Source: Streptomyces cavernicola
GTDB taxonomy: Bacteria > Actinomycetota > Actinomycetes > Streptomycetales > Streptomycetaceae
DNA length: 64,000 bases
Direction of reading: 5' to 3'
Assembly: GCF_029968035.1 (NCBI RefSeq)
Contig: NZ_JASCIQ010000001.1
Coordinates: forward strand, 124,001-188,000
Positions 16,761-25,356 of this stretch are shown here, one piece after another. Position numbers and translations under genes: made by a program. The notes under the pieces are model-generated. The model made no database searches. It had not been told where the DNA came from and saw nothing but the letters and a program-made list of their open reading frames with translations. The stretch's first letter is position 1. The number at the start of each line of letters is the position of its first letter.

Positions 16761-17960
16761 CTAAGTGAAGGCGGGTGTGGGCGCCGACGCCAGGCCGTCG
16801 AGCAGCGTCGAGTCGCCCATCTCGCTCAGCGCGAGCGCGAGCGCCCCGAGCACCTCGGCCCGTCCGCCGAGCGCCCCCGGCAGTACGGAGAGCTTGCGCG
16901 CCGCACTCGGGATCGCGTACCGCCCGACCGACTCCCGGATCGGCCCGAGCACCAGCTCGCCCGACTCGGCGAGATCCCCGCCGAGCACCACGCGCGAGGG
17001 GTTGAGCAGATTGCACAGGTTGGCGACGCCGCTGCCGATGTGCCGGCCCACGTCCGCGATCACGCGCCGGCAGCCGGGGTCGCCGTCGCGGGCGAGGGCG
17101 ACGACCTTCTCGATCGTCAACCCCGTGCCGTGGCTGGACTCCAGGAGCGGCAGGACGTACCGCGCGGCCGTGAACGTCTCCAGGCAGCCGCGGTTGCCGC
17201 AGCGGCAGACCGGGCCCGACTCGTCGAGCGTGATGTGCCCGATCTCGCCCGCGGTGCCGCCCGGACCGCGGTAGATCTGCCCGTTGATCACGAGCCCGGC
17301 GCCGACGCCGCTGGCCACCTTGATGTACGCGAGGTCCTTCACGCCCCGGCCGCTGCCCCAGACCAGCTCGCCGAGCGCGCCGAGGTTGGCGTCGTTGTCG
17401 ACGTAGACCGGGACGCCGAGGCGGCCGGTGAGCTCCTGGCCCGGGTTGGCGCCCTGCCAGCCCGGCAGGATGGCGGTCGAGCCGAGCGTGCCGGTCTCCA
17501 CGTCGATCGGGCCCGGGACGCCGAGGCCGACGCCCGCGACCTTGGAACGGTCCACGCCGCTCGCCTCGATCAGCCGGTCGACCAGCTCCTCGGCCCGGTC
17601 GAAGCCCTGCGCGGCGGAGGCGTCGACGTCCAGCGGCTCAGCCTCCTCGGCGAGCACCTGGTGGGCCAGGTTTCCGATGGCGACGCGGAGGTGCGTGTGC
17701 CCGAAGTCGACGCCCACGACCAGGCCCGCGTCCCCGCTGAGCGAGACGCTGCGGGCCCGGCGGCCGCCCGCGGAGGTCGGCGTGACCTCGACGGTGCCGC
17801 TGTCCTTCAGCTCCCGGACGATGTTGGAGACCGTGGCCGCCGACAGGCCCGTCGTCCTGGCGATCTCCGCCTGAGTGAGCGATCCCGCCATCCGCACGGC
17901 CCGCACGACCCGTTCGAGATTGGCCCGGTGCAGCGACGACTGCGACCCCGGAGTCTCCAC
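16761..17960 (-). CDS. rok7B7: ROK-family transcriptional regulator, Rok7B7-like
   Basis: A 399-residue ROK repressor. Residues 15-65 form a winged helix-turn-helix (S-L-T-Q-A-E-I-A-R-T-T-G-L-S). The sugar-kinase-like domain follows, with V-G-V-D-F-G-H-T-H, G-V-P-G-P-I-D, the D-N-D-A-N motif and the ROK zinc signature C-R-C-G-N-R-G-C-L-E. The Glu, His and Cys ligands (G-E-I-G-H plus C-x-C-x4-C) are intact. Its place beside xylFGH equals that of Rok7B7 (SCO6008) in S. coelicolor, a regulator of xylose use, carbon catabolite repression and antibiotic production. GGGAGG precedes the GTG start. Confidence 0.85.
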   Translation of the reverse strand: METPGSQSSLHRANLERVVRAVRMAGSLTQAEIARTTGLSAATVSNIVRELKDSGTVEVTPTSAGGRRARSVSLSGDAGLVVGVDFGHTHLRVAIGNLAHQVLAEEAEPLDVDASAAQGFDRAEELVDRLIEASGVDRSKVAGVGLGVPGPIDVETGTLGSTAILPGWQGANPGQELTGRLGVPVYVDNDANLGALGELVWGSGRGVKDLAYIKVASGVGAGLVINGQIYRGPGGTAGEIGHITLDESGPVCRCGNRGCLETFTAARYVLPLLESSHGTGLTIEKVVALARDGDPGCRRVIADVGRHIGSGVANLCNLLNPSRVVLGGDLAESGELVLGPIRESVGRYAIPSAARKLSVLPGALGGRAEVLGALALALSEMGDSTLLDGLASAPTPAFT

Positions 17961-17999
17961 GACGACCTCCCTTGCCGAAGCCGCTTCTCTGAGGCGCCG

Positions 18000-18026
18000 G
18001 CTTAGTAAAACTTGTAAACCCTAAGC
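18000..18026. promoter_or_regulatory. Candidate ROK/XylR-like operator upstream of rok7B7
   Basis: GCTTAG (18000-18005) and CTAAGC (18021-18026) flank two GTAAA direct repeats. TTAGT...CTAA resembles the XylR-type operators of ROK repressors. At 40 bases before the regulator start, it suits autoregulation. Confidence 0.45.
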
Positions 18027-18690
18027 TCAGCCTCCGCGGACAATGTCCGTCAAGCCCTTGAAGGAAGTACGTTCAGTCGGCACCTTCCCCGGCGGGGGCG
18101 GCGGAGGGCGCTCGACCGGAGGTTCCCGCCAACGGTTCTCGTCAACTCCCGGCCCCTGCCCGGCGGTTGACGTGACGGCCGCGCCCTCGGTGTCCACGTG
18201 CGGCAGCAGCCGCCGAGGAAGCGCGGCGTCCACCAGGCGGCCCGGCCGGGCAGGGTCATGGCGGCCGCCTTCGGGGCGCCGGTGCGCAGCCACGCCTCGT
18301 GGACGCGGGAGAGCAGGAAGATCACGTAGTCCATGGAGAGCCCGAAGACGACGGGATGATCAGCGGCAGTCGGCAATCGGCAGTCGGCTGGAGACGATGT
18401 CGAGGAAGTCCGCCTGGGCCATCTTCGTCTGGTCGATGACGAGGCCCAGCTTGCCGATGAAGCCGATGCCGGACACCCAGCCCGGAGAGCGCGATGGTCA
18501 CCGTGCAGTCGTAGACCAGGACGGCCCGGCCGCTGGTGGCCGCCGCGAGACCGGCCCCGGTGACGGGGTCGCGCCCGTCCATCAGGTTCTGCCGGTGCCG
18601 GGCGATGAGGAACAGCGCGTAGTCGATGCTGGGCAGGGCGAAGTCGTCCGAGTAGGCGCCGCCGTACGTCCGGTCGAGGACCTGCGGGGT
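18027..18690 (-). pseudogene. MMPL/RND-type transporter, decayed remnant
   Basis: Read on the minus strand, consecutive pieces in different frames match an MMPL transporter of about 700 residues. They are I-D-Y-A-L-F-L-I-A-R-H-R (about 18630-18590), V-S-G-I-G-F-I-G-K-L-G-L (about 18470-18440), F-G-L-S-M-D-Y-V-I-F-L-L-S-R-V (about 18350-18300) and a C-terminal R-R-L-L-P-H-V-D-T-E-G piece. At least three frame changes and large deletions separate them: the first and second D-Y-x-x-F repeats are normally several hundred residues apart. No intact product is possible. Bases 18691-18966 upstream hold only G-rich imperfect repeats and no gene that I can support. Confidence 0.75.
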
Positions 18691-18966
18691 GCGGCACGTC
18701 CGCGGCGCGGGACGGGTGACGGCACGCGGGGCGGCGGACGGGGGTACGCGCGGGGGTGCGCGCGGGGCAGCGGACGGGGGTGCGCGCGGGACTTTCGGGG
18801 GACACGGTGGGTCGAGCGGGGATATGCGGAACGTCGCGCAATTCCCGTACGGATTCTGCCCAGTTGAGGCTTTTCTGCAGGCGCGTAGAGTTTGAGTAGA
18901 CGCGGCCCGGATCCAGCGGTCGCGCGCAGCACCGCGCCGGTCCGTCCGAGGAGAGGAGCGTGCGCG

Positions 18967-19260
18967 ATGAGGATGATGCTGAGAGCACGACTGGACACGC
19001 AGGCCTCGAACGAGGCGATCAAGAACGGCACCCTGCCGAAGCTCATTCAGCAGGTGACGGAGACCCTGAAGCCCGAGGCGGCGTACTTCGGCCCCAGTGA
19101 CGGCGGGCGCGCCTGCACCTTCGTCTTCGACATGCAGGACAGCTCGCAGATGCCCACCATCGCCGAGCCGTTCTTCTCCGAGCTCGGCGCGGAGATCGAA
19201 CTGCACCCGATCATGAACGCCGAGGACCTGCAGAAGGGGCTCTCCGCCCTGCAGAGGTGA
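18967..19260 (+). CDS. Conserved 97-residue protein (DUF3303-like?)
   Basis: A small soluble protein beginning M-R-M-M-L-R-A-R-L-D-T, with A-A-Y-F-G, F-V-F-D-M-Q-D-S-S-Q-M-P and A-E-P-F-F-S-E-L-G-A-E-I-E-L-H-P-I-M. It reads like a ferredoxin-fold or dimeric alpha/beta-barrel protein of the kind annotated as DUF3303 or hypothetical in Streptomyces. GAGGAGAGGAG precedes ATG 18967; upstream codons in the same frame lack a site. It is alone on its strand, between the MMPL remnant and the convergent hydrolase. Function unknown. Confidence 0.7.
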   Translation: MRMMLRARLDTQASNEAIKNGTLPKLIQQVTETLKPEAAYFGPSDGGRACTFVFDMQDSSQMPTIAEPFFSELGAEIELHPIMNAEDLQKGLSALQR

Positions 19261-19363
19261 GCTCACCGGCACCCCCGAGCGGCCGTCTCCGGATGCCCCC
19301 GCTGTTCCCTATGACGCGCGGCATCGTCCAAGGCGTGAACGAAGGGCATGCGGGGCGGCCGCT

Positions 19364-20194
19364 TCAGTTCAGCTCGTCCAGAAACCCGCGGATCAGCTGC
19401 CCCAGCACCTTCGGCCGCTCCAGGTGCAGGTCATGGCCCGTGCCGGGCACGCTCACCGCGCGCGTGGCGGGCCGGGCCCGCAGCATCGCGTCCACGGCCC
19501 GCGCCGGGAGGAGGCCGGTCCGGGCGAGGACCGCGAGCGTGGGGCAGCCGACCCCGCGCCACTCCTCCCCGTACGCACGAGCGCTCTCCGCAAGGGACCC
19601 GACCAGTACGACCCGCTCGAAGCGGGGCCACAACCCACCGCCCCGCACTTCAAGTCCCGCCGCCCAGGCCTCCCCCACGGGCCCGCCGCCGAAGAAGTCG
19701 ACGGCGGCCGCCCGCGAGGCGAACGGCACGGGCCAGGAGTCCAGCCAGGCCCCGATCTCCGCGGGGGCCTGGGGGTTTCCGCCCGGCCCCGACTCGACGA
19801 GCACGAGGGCCCGTACGAGCTCGGGGTGGGCGGCGGCCGTCAGCATCGCGGTGTGGCCGCCGAGGGAGTGGCCGATCAGGACCGGGCGGTCGAGGCCCAA
19901 CTGCTCGGCGACGGCGACGACATCGGCGACGTGGGCCGCCCGTGACACGTCCGCCGGGTGACGGTCGGAGGTGCCGTGGCCCCGTTGGTCGTATGCGATC
20001 AGGCGGAGGTGCGGGCTCAACTCCCTTGCCAGGGCGTCCCATTCGCCCGTGTGGCCCGCGAGTCCGTGCAGCAGTACGGCGTCGTGTCCCGTGCCGCCCC
20101 AGTCCCGGCAGCGGAGTCGGACGCCGTGCCGGGCGACCACGGGCCGGGCGGCGGCCGCCCCGTCAGGCACTCCTTCAGACACTGCTTCGGGCAC
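19364..20194 (-). CDS. Alpha/beta hydrolase
   Basis: A 276-residue hydrolase with L-L-H-G-L-A-G-H (oxyanion loop), the nucleophile elbow G-H-S-L-G-G-H (catalytic Ser), an acid position after strand 6 and the catalytic His in V-P-G-T-G-H-D-L-H. It is cytosolic, without a signal peptide. The GTG start at 20194 shares one base with the ngcG stop (TAGTG), so it is translationally coupled and is the last gene of the sugar operon. It might deacylate or process something imported with the amino sugar, but the family is too broad to name a substrate. GTG 20182 is another possible start. Confidence 0.8.
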   Translation of the reverse strand: MPEAVSEGVPDGAAAARPVVARHGVRLRCRDWGGTGHDAVLLHGLAGHTGEWDALARELSPHLRLIAYDQRGHGTSDRHPADVSRAAHVADVVAVAEQLGLDRPVLIGHSLGGHTAMLTAAAHPELVRALVLVESGPGGNPQAPAEIGAWLDSWPVPFASRAAAVDFFGGGPVGEAWAAGLEVRGGGLWPRFERVVLVGSLAESARAYGEEWRGVGCPTLAVLARTGLLPARAVDAMLRARPATRAVSVPGTGHDLHLERPKVLGQLIRGFLDELN

Positions 20195-21114
20195 TACTTG
20201 AGCGCCCCCGCCGTGAGCCCCGCCACCACCTGGCGCTGGAAGACGATGTACGCGGCGAGCACCGGCAGCATCGCCATGACCAGGCCCGCGAAGAGTCCCG
20301 ACCAGTCGCCCTTGTAGCCCTGGCTGACGGCGAGTTGGACGAGGCCCTGGGTGAGGACCTTGTTCTGCGGCTCGCTGTTGAGCACCGTCGGCAGCATGTA
20401 CTGGTTCCACTGCCCCAGGAAGTTGAAGATCGTGATGCTGATCAGGCCGGGCTTGGCCATCGGCAGCATGATCTGGAAGAACGTCCGCGTGTGCGAGGCC
20501 CCGTCGACGAACGCCGCCTCCGCCACCGAGGTCGGCAGCGTACGGAAGAACGACGTCATGAAGAACACGGTGAACGGGAGCGAGTACGCGATGTACGTGA
20601 GGATCAGACCCGGCAGGGTGTTCAGGAGCGCCATGTTCTGCATGACGTAGAACAGCGGCACGAGCGCCAGAATGATCGGGAAGCTCATTCCGCCGACGAA
20701 GAGGAAGTAGATGAAGCGGTTCCCGACGAATTCGAAACGGGCCAGGACGTACGCCGCCATCGAGCCGAGCAGCATCGTGCCGACGAGTGAACAGCCCACC
20801 ACGATCAGGGTGTTGAGGAAGTAGTCGCTCATGTGCGCCTCGGTCCAGGCGCGCGCCCAGTTCTCGAAATGCAGCGTGTCCGGCAGGGACCACGGCGACG
20901 AGAAGATGGACTTGTCGTCCTTGAAGGACGTCATGACCGCCCAGAGCAGCGGCAGCACCACCATGAACGCCCAGAGGATCAGCATTCCGTGCGAGAAGAC
21001 GTTCAGCGTCTTCCCCTCGGAGGAATGCGCGGAACGCTCGGGCGGGGCCTGCACTTTGGCGACGACAGAACGCTGCTCGGCTGCGTCGGCGGGAGGCGTG
21101 TCGGTCGTCTTCAT
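20194..21114 (-). CDS. ngcG: Carbohydrate ABC permease, NgcG-like
   Basis: A 306-residue MalG-type (CUT1) permease with six membrane segments after a 40-residue cytosolic leader. The EAA loop that docks with the ATPase reads E-A-A-F-V-D-G-A-S-H-T-R-T-F-F-Q-I-M-L-P. The ATG start shares an A with the stop of the upstream permease (TGATG). No ATPase gene is in the operon. In Streptomyces such importers are energised by the shared MsiK ATPase encoded elsewhere, which fits here. The Ngc assignment rests on the matching binding protein. Confidence 0.82.
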   Translation of the reverse strand: MKTTDTPPADAAEQRSVVAKVQAPPERSAHSSEGKTLNVFSHGMLILWAFMVVLPLLWAVMTSFKDDKSIFSSPWSLPDTLHFENWARAWTEAHMSDYFLNTLIVVGCSLVGTMLLGSMAAYVLARFEFVGNRFIYFLFVGGMSFPIILALVPLFYVMQNMALLNTLPGLILTYIAYSLPFTVFFMTSFFRTLPTSVAEAAFVDGASHTRTFFQIMLPMAKPGLISITIFNFLGQWNQYMLPTVLNSEPQNKVLTQGLVQLAVSQGYKGDWSGLFAGLVMAMLPVLAAYIVFQRQVVAGLTAGALK

Positions 21115-22043
21115 CAGTACTCCAGCCGCTCGCGCCGGCCCATGCGCATCACGATCGCCACGAAAAGCAGCGTCACGACGAGCAGCGCGACACCGATCGT
21201 CGTCGCATAGGCGGCCTGACCGTCCCGGAACGCCTTCTGGTAGACGTACAGCGGAAGGACGGTCGTCGAATAGTCGGGACCGCCGCCGTTCGGGCCGACG
21301 GTCATGATCTGCACCACCGCGAAGGATTCCGCGCCGAGCGCCAGAATTCCCATATAGGCCCAGCCGGACTGCACGGTGTCCCAGAGCAGCGGCAGGGTGA
21401 TCTTGAAGAACGTGGTGATGCGGTTGGCGCCGTCCAGAAGCGCCGCCTCGTAATAGTCCTTGGGTATGGAGGCCATGCCCGCGGAGAAGAGGACGACGAA
21501 GAATCCGACCGTGCACCAGACGAGCACCGCGAACACGCACCACAGCGCGAGGTCCGGATCGCCCAGCCAGTCCGGCTGGAATCCGCCGAGCCCGACGGCC
21601 TGCAGACCGGAGTTGAGCGCACCGCTGTTGGGGTTGTACGCGAACTGGAAGAGCAGCGCGACGATGGCGATGGAGAGCACCTGCGGGAAGAAGTACACGA
21701 CCTTGTAGAAGGCCGAGCCCCGCACTCCCGAGACAGCCGCGTTCTTACGCCGACGCCCGCCCACGTTCAGCATGAACGCGAAGAAAAGCGCGAGCGAGAG
21801 AGTGCCGAGAGGCAGCAACAGGACGAAAAGCAGGCTGTGTTGGAGGGACTTCCAGAAGACGGAGTCCGAGAACATCTTCGTGAAGTTGTCGAAGCCCACC
21901 AGCTGGAACTCCGGGCTCAGTCCGCTCCAGTCCGTGAACGAATAGAAGATGGACTGGACGAACGGCCAGATCACGAAGAGCGCGTACAGCGCGAGCGGGG
22001 CCGCCAAGAACCCCGCGATGAAACGGTACTTACCGTGTTGCAT
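21114..22043 (-). CDS. ngcF: Carbohydrate ABC permease, NgcF-like
   Basis: A 309-residue MalF-type permease with six membrane segments. The EAA loop is E-A-A-L-L-D-G-A-N-R-I-T-T-F-F-K-I-T-L-P. It pairs with the following permease to form the membrane channel of a CUT1 importer for N-acetylglucosamine or its disaccharide. The start ATG 22043 has only a close GGTAGG upstream. A strong intercistronic hairpin separates it from the binding-protein gene. It overlaps the next gene by one base. Confidence 0.82.
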   Translation of the reverse strand: MQHGKYRFIAGFLAAPLALYALFVIWPFVQSIFYSFTDWSGLSPEFQLVGFDNFTKMFSDSVFWKSLQHSLLFVLLLPLGTLSLALFFAFMLNVGGRRRKNAAVSGVRGSAFYKVVYFFPQVLSIAIVALLFQFAYNPNSGALNSGLQAVGLGGFQPDWLGDPDLALWCVFAVLVWCTVGFFVVLFSAGMASIPKDYYEAALLDGANRITTFFKITLPLLWDTVQSGWAYMGILALGAESFAVVQIMTVGPNGGGPDYSTTVLPLYVYQKAFRDGQAAYATTIGVALLVVTLLFVAIVMRMGRRERLEY

Positions 22044-22116
22044 TCCTACCGACCCCGATCTTCCCCGCGGGTGCAGCCACCGTCACCGGGCGTTCGGCCG
22101 GCGGCGTGCGCATAGA

Positions 22117-22147
22117 GCCGGGGCCCCGGATCGTCCGGGGCCCCGGC
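22117..22147 (-). terminator. Intercistronic hairpin between ngcE and ngcF
   Basis: Perfect 14-bp arms (22117-22130 and 22134-22147) close on a TCG loop six bases after the ngcE stop. Placed between a binding-protein gene and its permeases, it probably attenuates or protects the message so that the lipoprotein is made in excess. Confidence 0.75.
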
Positions 22148-22152
22148 GTCGC

Positions 22153-23601
22153 TCACTGGTGCTTGTAGTGCTTGATCGAGTCGTCCTTGGCCGCCTCGTC
22201 GGCGTAGCCCTGGATCTTCTTGATGGCCTCGGCCGGCGTGAGGCGGCCCGCCATCATCTCGCCGAGACCGCCGACGCCGATCTTCTCCTTCTGGAGCGCG
22301 ACGTACCAGTCCTGAAGGCGGGGGTTGACGATGTTCTCGCCGGCCTTCTCCAGGGCGGCGACGGCCGACTTGAGGCCCGGGGTCAGCTCGATGCCGTCGG
22401 TGCCGCCGTCGAACGCGGTCAGGGACTTCACGGACTTGGTGAAGTTCTTCGAGGAGTCCTCGCTGAGCATGATGCGCAGCTGCTCCATCGCCCCGTCCGG
22501 GTTCTTGGCCTTCGAGGGCACGATGAACGGCTCGCCGCCCGAGGCCCACATAGTGCCGAACGGCAGCTTGTCCGAGGAGTCGAGCCCGGACGGCGCGGAC
22601 ACGGCCAGGTCGAAGTCGTCCGGCATGGTCTTCGCCGCCTCGTTCTCCACCCATGAACCGTTGGGCAGGAACAGGGCCTTGCCCTCGGTCCACGCGGTCT
22701 GCGACTGGATGTGGTCGAGGCCCGGCGTGCCCTTGAGGATGTAGCCCTTCTTGTAGAGCTCGTAGTACGCCTCGAAGCAGGCCTTGACCGCCGGGTGCTT
22801 CCAGGCGTTGGGCTCCAGGTTGTCGATCGCGTCGAGCACCTCGCGGCCGCCGACCTTGGCGATCATCGGGTACAGCGAGAACGGGATGTAGTACGGGTGC
22901 TTGCCCGCGTACGTCCAGGGCGCGATGCCCTTCTTCTTCGCCTTCGCGCAGACCTTGAGCATGTCGTCCCAGGTCTCCGGGTACTCGGCGTCGAGCGAGT
23001 CGAGGGCCTTCTGCGAGTACCAGACGCCGTAGACCGTGTACGCGTAGTACATGATCCAGACCTTCTCGCCGTCGAACTGGCCCATCTCCAGGACGCCGGG
23101 GCGCAGGGTGTCGCGGACCTTCTTGTCCGGGTCGTCGACGGACGGGGCGTCCATCAGCGGCGTCAGGTCGGCGAGTTGGTCCTTGCCGACGAGGACGCCC
23201 ATGTCCATCTGCTCGGCGCCGGAGTTGTCGATGAGGTCCGGCGGGTTGCCGCCGTTGAATCTCGGCTGGAGCGAGGACTGGATCTTCTGCGTGGGCGTGA
23301 ACTTGACCTTGGCCTTGGGGAACTTGCCCTCGTAGACCTTGATCGCGTCCTTGGCGTACTGGGTGCCGAAGCCGCCGTCGAAGAGGACGAAGTCGAGGGG
23401 CGCGCCGCCGTTGACGGCAAGGGGGTTGTCCTTGGACTTCTTGCCCTTGTCGACCTTGTCGTCGGCGCCCCCGCCGCCGCTCGCGCAGGCCGAGAGAAAA
23501 CTCATCGCCGGCACGGATATCAGGCCGAGCGCGGCCGACCGCTTGATGAGGTCACGGCGTCCGACACCGTCATTGCCATTGCGTGCTGAAGTGGATCCCA
23601 T
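22153..23601 (-). CDS. ngcE: N-acetylglucosamine/diacetylchitobiose-binding lipoprotein, NgcE-like
   Basis: A 482-residue extracellular solute-binding protein. The N-terminus has a twin-arginine motif, R-R-D-L-I-K-R, and a lipobox ending at C39 (F-L-S-A-C), so it is exported folded and lipid-anchored. The body has typical family 1 features, such as N-G-G-N-P-P-D-L-I-D-N and the W-Y-S-Q-K-A-L-D hinge. Overall it looks like the NgcE family, which binds N-acetylglucosamine and chitobiose from chitin and cell-wall turnover. ATG 23601 has a GGAGAAGGCGAGG region upstream; the frame is open further 5' but with non-coding-like sequence. Confidence 0.82.
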   Translation of the reverse strand: MGSTSARNGNDGVGRRDLIKRSAALGLISVPAMSFLSACASGGGGADDKVDKGKKSKDNPLAVNGGAPLDFVLFDGGFGTQYAKDAIKVYEGKFPKAKVKFTPTQKIQSSLQPRFNGGNPPDLIDNSGAEQMDMGVLVGKDQLADLTPLMDAPSVDDPDKKVRDTLRPGVLEMGQFDGEKVWIMYYAYTVYGVWYSQKALDSLDAEYPETWDDMLKVCAKAKKKGIAPWTYAGKHPYYIPFSLYPMIAKVGGREVLDAIDNLEPNAWKHPAVKACFEAYYELYKKGYILKGTPGLDHIQSQTAWTEGKALFLPNGSWVENEAAKTMPDDFDLAVSAPSGLDSSDKLPFGTMWASGGEPFIVPSKAKNPDGAMEQLRIMLSEDSSKNFTKSVKSLTAFDGGTDGIELTPGLKSAVAALEKAGENIVNPRLQDWYVALQKEKIGVGGLGEMMAGRLTPAEAIKKIQGYADEAAKDDSIKHYKHQ

Positions 23602-24180
23602 GCTCAAGTCCTCGCCTTCTCCAGGACTCAGGCGGTGAACCGGACCCTCCCCGGCACCGCGGTGTGGTGAAGCTGGGGTCGTGCGATCGTGCGATCTCTC
23701 TTCGGGCTGTTCTGCCGGCTGTGCTCGGGCTGTCGTCGGGCTTTTCTTCTTGCTGGCTTCGGCTGTCTCGGGCTCTCGTCGGAACAGCTGAAAACAAGGG
23801 GCAGTTGAAGCCTTTACACCTCGACTCCCGGCCATTCCCCGCCCCCGCGCCCGCCGCCGTGAAACGGCTGCGCAGACGCCGACAGGTATAGTCCACTCCC
23901 CTTCGGGTGAGCAAGATCGAATACAGCTTTGGTCGGCAGTCTTTCCCGAGTTGAGACCTCACGGAAGCCCTGCCGCAGCCTCCCCCGCGAACCCGCCTGC
24001 GGCCAGTGGACTTTCGTACGTGATCACCTGGACTTTTCGCGGGGTCCGGCCCTGTCGTCACAAGGCCGTCACAGGCATCCCGGGCCCCCGGGCGGGCCGT
24101 CGGCAGCCGTGGATGATGGCGGGGCCCAGCCCGGTCGGCGGCCCCGCTCAGCACTCGGGCCAGGAGAGAGGATCTCTGTC
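23602..24180. other. 579-base non-coding region upstream of ngcE
   Basis: I see no gene here: the open frames have irregular codon use and no start signal. It holds the ngcE promoter region, a DasR-like site at 23883-23897 and the promoter of the small membrane-protein gene at 24181. Confidence 0.6.
23883..23897 (-). promoter_or_regulatory. DasR-like operator (dre) upstream of ngcE
   Basis: On the minus strand AGTGGACTATACCTG matches 12 of 16 positions of the consensus AGTGGTCTAGACCACT when the next base is counted. DasR is the GntR repressor of amino-sugar uptake in Streptomyces. The site is about 285 bases from the ngcE start, so it matters only if the leader is long. Confidence 0.45.
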
Positions 24181-24501
24181 ATGCGCTTCCCCGCCCGCAG
24201 CACCCTGTCCCTGGCAACACTGGCCTGCGGCGGCCTTGCCGTATGGGCGGCGACGGCGCAGTACAAGGCGAAGCAGTGCCTGGACGGGGAGTTGCACTCC
24301 GCGCTGCGCGGCGCCTCGATCACCGAGCAGGGCTGCGAGATGACCACCGCTTCGGGTTCGACGATCCTCGTGCCGATCTCCGGGCCACCGTTCGAAGCCG
24401 CACTGGCCGGCGCCGCCGGATTCGTCGTCCTGGGCGTCGCGGCCTGGGTCGTGTTTCTGCGCCACGCGCGCCGGGTCCGGAACCAGCAGCAGCACCAGTA
24501 G
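24181..24501 (+). CDS. Small two-helix membrane protein
   Basis: 106 residues: a first hydrophobic segment at about 8-26, a middle part with two Cys (C33 and C52) that could form a disulfide outside the membrane, a second segment at about 74-94, then a basic, Gln-rich tail. AGGAGAGAGG precedes the ATG. Family not recognised. The stop is followed by a CAG/GAG-rich imperfect repeat (24484-24530). Its closeness to the next gene may mean joint transcription. Confidence 0.6.
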   Translation: MRFPARSTLSLATLACGGLAVWAATAQYKAKQCLDGELHSALRGASITEQGCEMTTASGSTILVPISGPPFEAALAGAAGFVVLGVAAWVVFLRHARRVRNQQQHQ

Positions 24502-24571
24502 CAGCACGAGCAGGAGCACCAGCAGCAGTACCGCGTACGAAAGTTGGCCGTTTTACAGCTGGTCCGGCGGC

Positions 24572-24607
24572 CGGTCCGCTCCCCTAATGGTCCCCACACG
24601 TCGCGAA
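24572..24607 (+). promoter_or_regulatory. Conserved element upstream of DUF6232-like gene 1
   Basis: CCCCTAATGG (24581-24590) followed by a T-C-C-C-C-A-C-A-C spacer and GTCGCGAA (24600-24607) recurs almost unchanged before the second DUF6232-like gene (26432-26458). The similarity extends about 40 bases upstream. It is probably a shared promoter or regulator site. Confidence 0.6.
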
Positions 24608-24630
24608 TGCGCCGTACGACGGGGGAGCCG

Positions 24631-25200
24631 ATGGACAACAGCAGAGCGGCCGCGAGCACGCCACCGATGCCGCCCATGCCGCCGCGGCCGCCGGACGGCA
24701 CGGTCGACGTCACTATCACGGTCGACCAGCACATGCTGTGGATCGGCGACGCCGCCTACCCGGTGCACAACATCACGCGCGTGCACACCTTCGAGTTGAA
24801 GCCCGACCGCAAGGCGGCCTGCATGAGCTTCCTGGGGTGGGTCGCGGTCGGCGCCTTCGGCTGCCTGTTCGCGCTGGGCTCGGGCAGTGCGCCGACGGGG
24901 GTGCTCGTGGTGGGCGCCATCGTGCTGTTCGGGCTCGTCGCCGACCTGGTCCGGAAACTGAACACGCCCTCCGAGCACGTCCTGGCCATCGAGACCGCCA
25001 GCGCCTCGACCGCCCTGGTGACCCTGCCCCAGCGAGAACGGATCAGAGGGCTCAGGAACGCGCTGGTCGAGGCCATCAAGAACCCGGTCACCGAGATGAC
25101 CTTCCACGCGCAGAGCGTCAACATCAACCCGAAGAAGTACCAGTACGGCGACCACGTCAATATGTACGGCGGTCAGAACAACAAGGGCATCGCCACCTGA
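24631..25200 (+). CDS. DUF6232-like membrane protein 1 with C-terminal NMYGG motif
   Basis: 189 residues. A Pro/Met-rich N-terminus (about 8-25) is followed by a beta-rich part (V-D-V-T-I-T-V-D-Q-H-M-L-W-I-G-D-A-A-Y-P) and two membrane segments at about 70-110. A second beta-rich part (E-H-V-L-A-I-E-T-A-S-A-S-T-A-L-V-T) resembles a split PH-like domain. The last 18 residues read Y-Q-Y-G-D-H-V-N-M-Y-G-G-Q-N-N-K-G-I, a motif repeated in two further proteins here. GGGGGAG precedes ATG 24631. Paralogue of the gene at 26489 (same layout, more than half identical in the core). Biological role unknown. Confidence 0.75.
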   Translation: MDNSRAAASTPPMPPMPPRPPDGTVDVTITVDQHMLWIGDAAYPVHNITRVHTFELKPDRKAACMSFLGWVAVGAFGCLFALGSGSAPTGVLVVGAIVLFGLVADLVRKLNTPSEHVLAIETASASTALVTLPQRERIRGLRNALVEAIKNPVTEMTFHAQSVNINPKKYQYGDHVNMYGGQNNKGIAT

Positions 25201-25241
25201 GCCGGTGCGCCGCCGCGCCGGCCACGACGTCACCCTCGTCA

Positions 25242-25278
25242 CTCGCCCGGAACGCGAACGCTCGCCCGGAACGCGAAC
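25242..25278. repeat. Two direct copies of an 18-bp unit
   Basis: CTCGCCCGGAACGCGAAC occurs at 25242-25259 and 25261-25278. It lies between two convergent genes; no function suggested. Confidence 0.85.
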
Positions 25279-25356
25279 AGCCGCCGCTGCTACGGGAGTT
25301 GGCGGGCCCCGGCGCCTGGCAGGCCGGGGCCCGGTCGCGGCGCGCCGGGTGCGGGT

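Noticed and set aside
24484..24530. CAG/GAG-rich repeats as a possible regulatory array
   Set aside because: They only partly cover the Gln-rich end of the small membrane protein and its 3' flank and are irregular.
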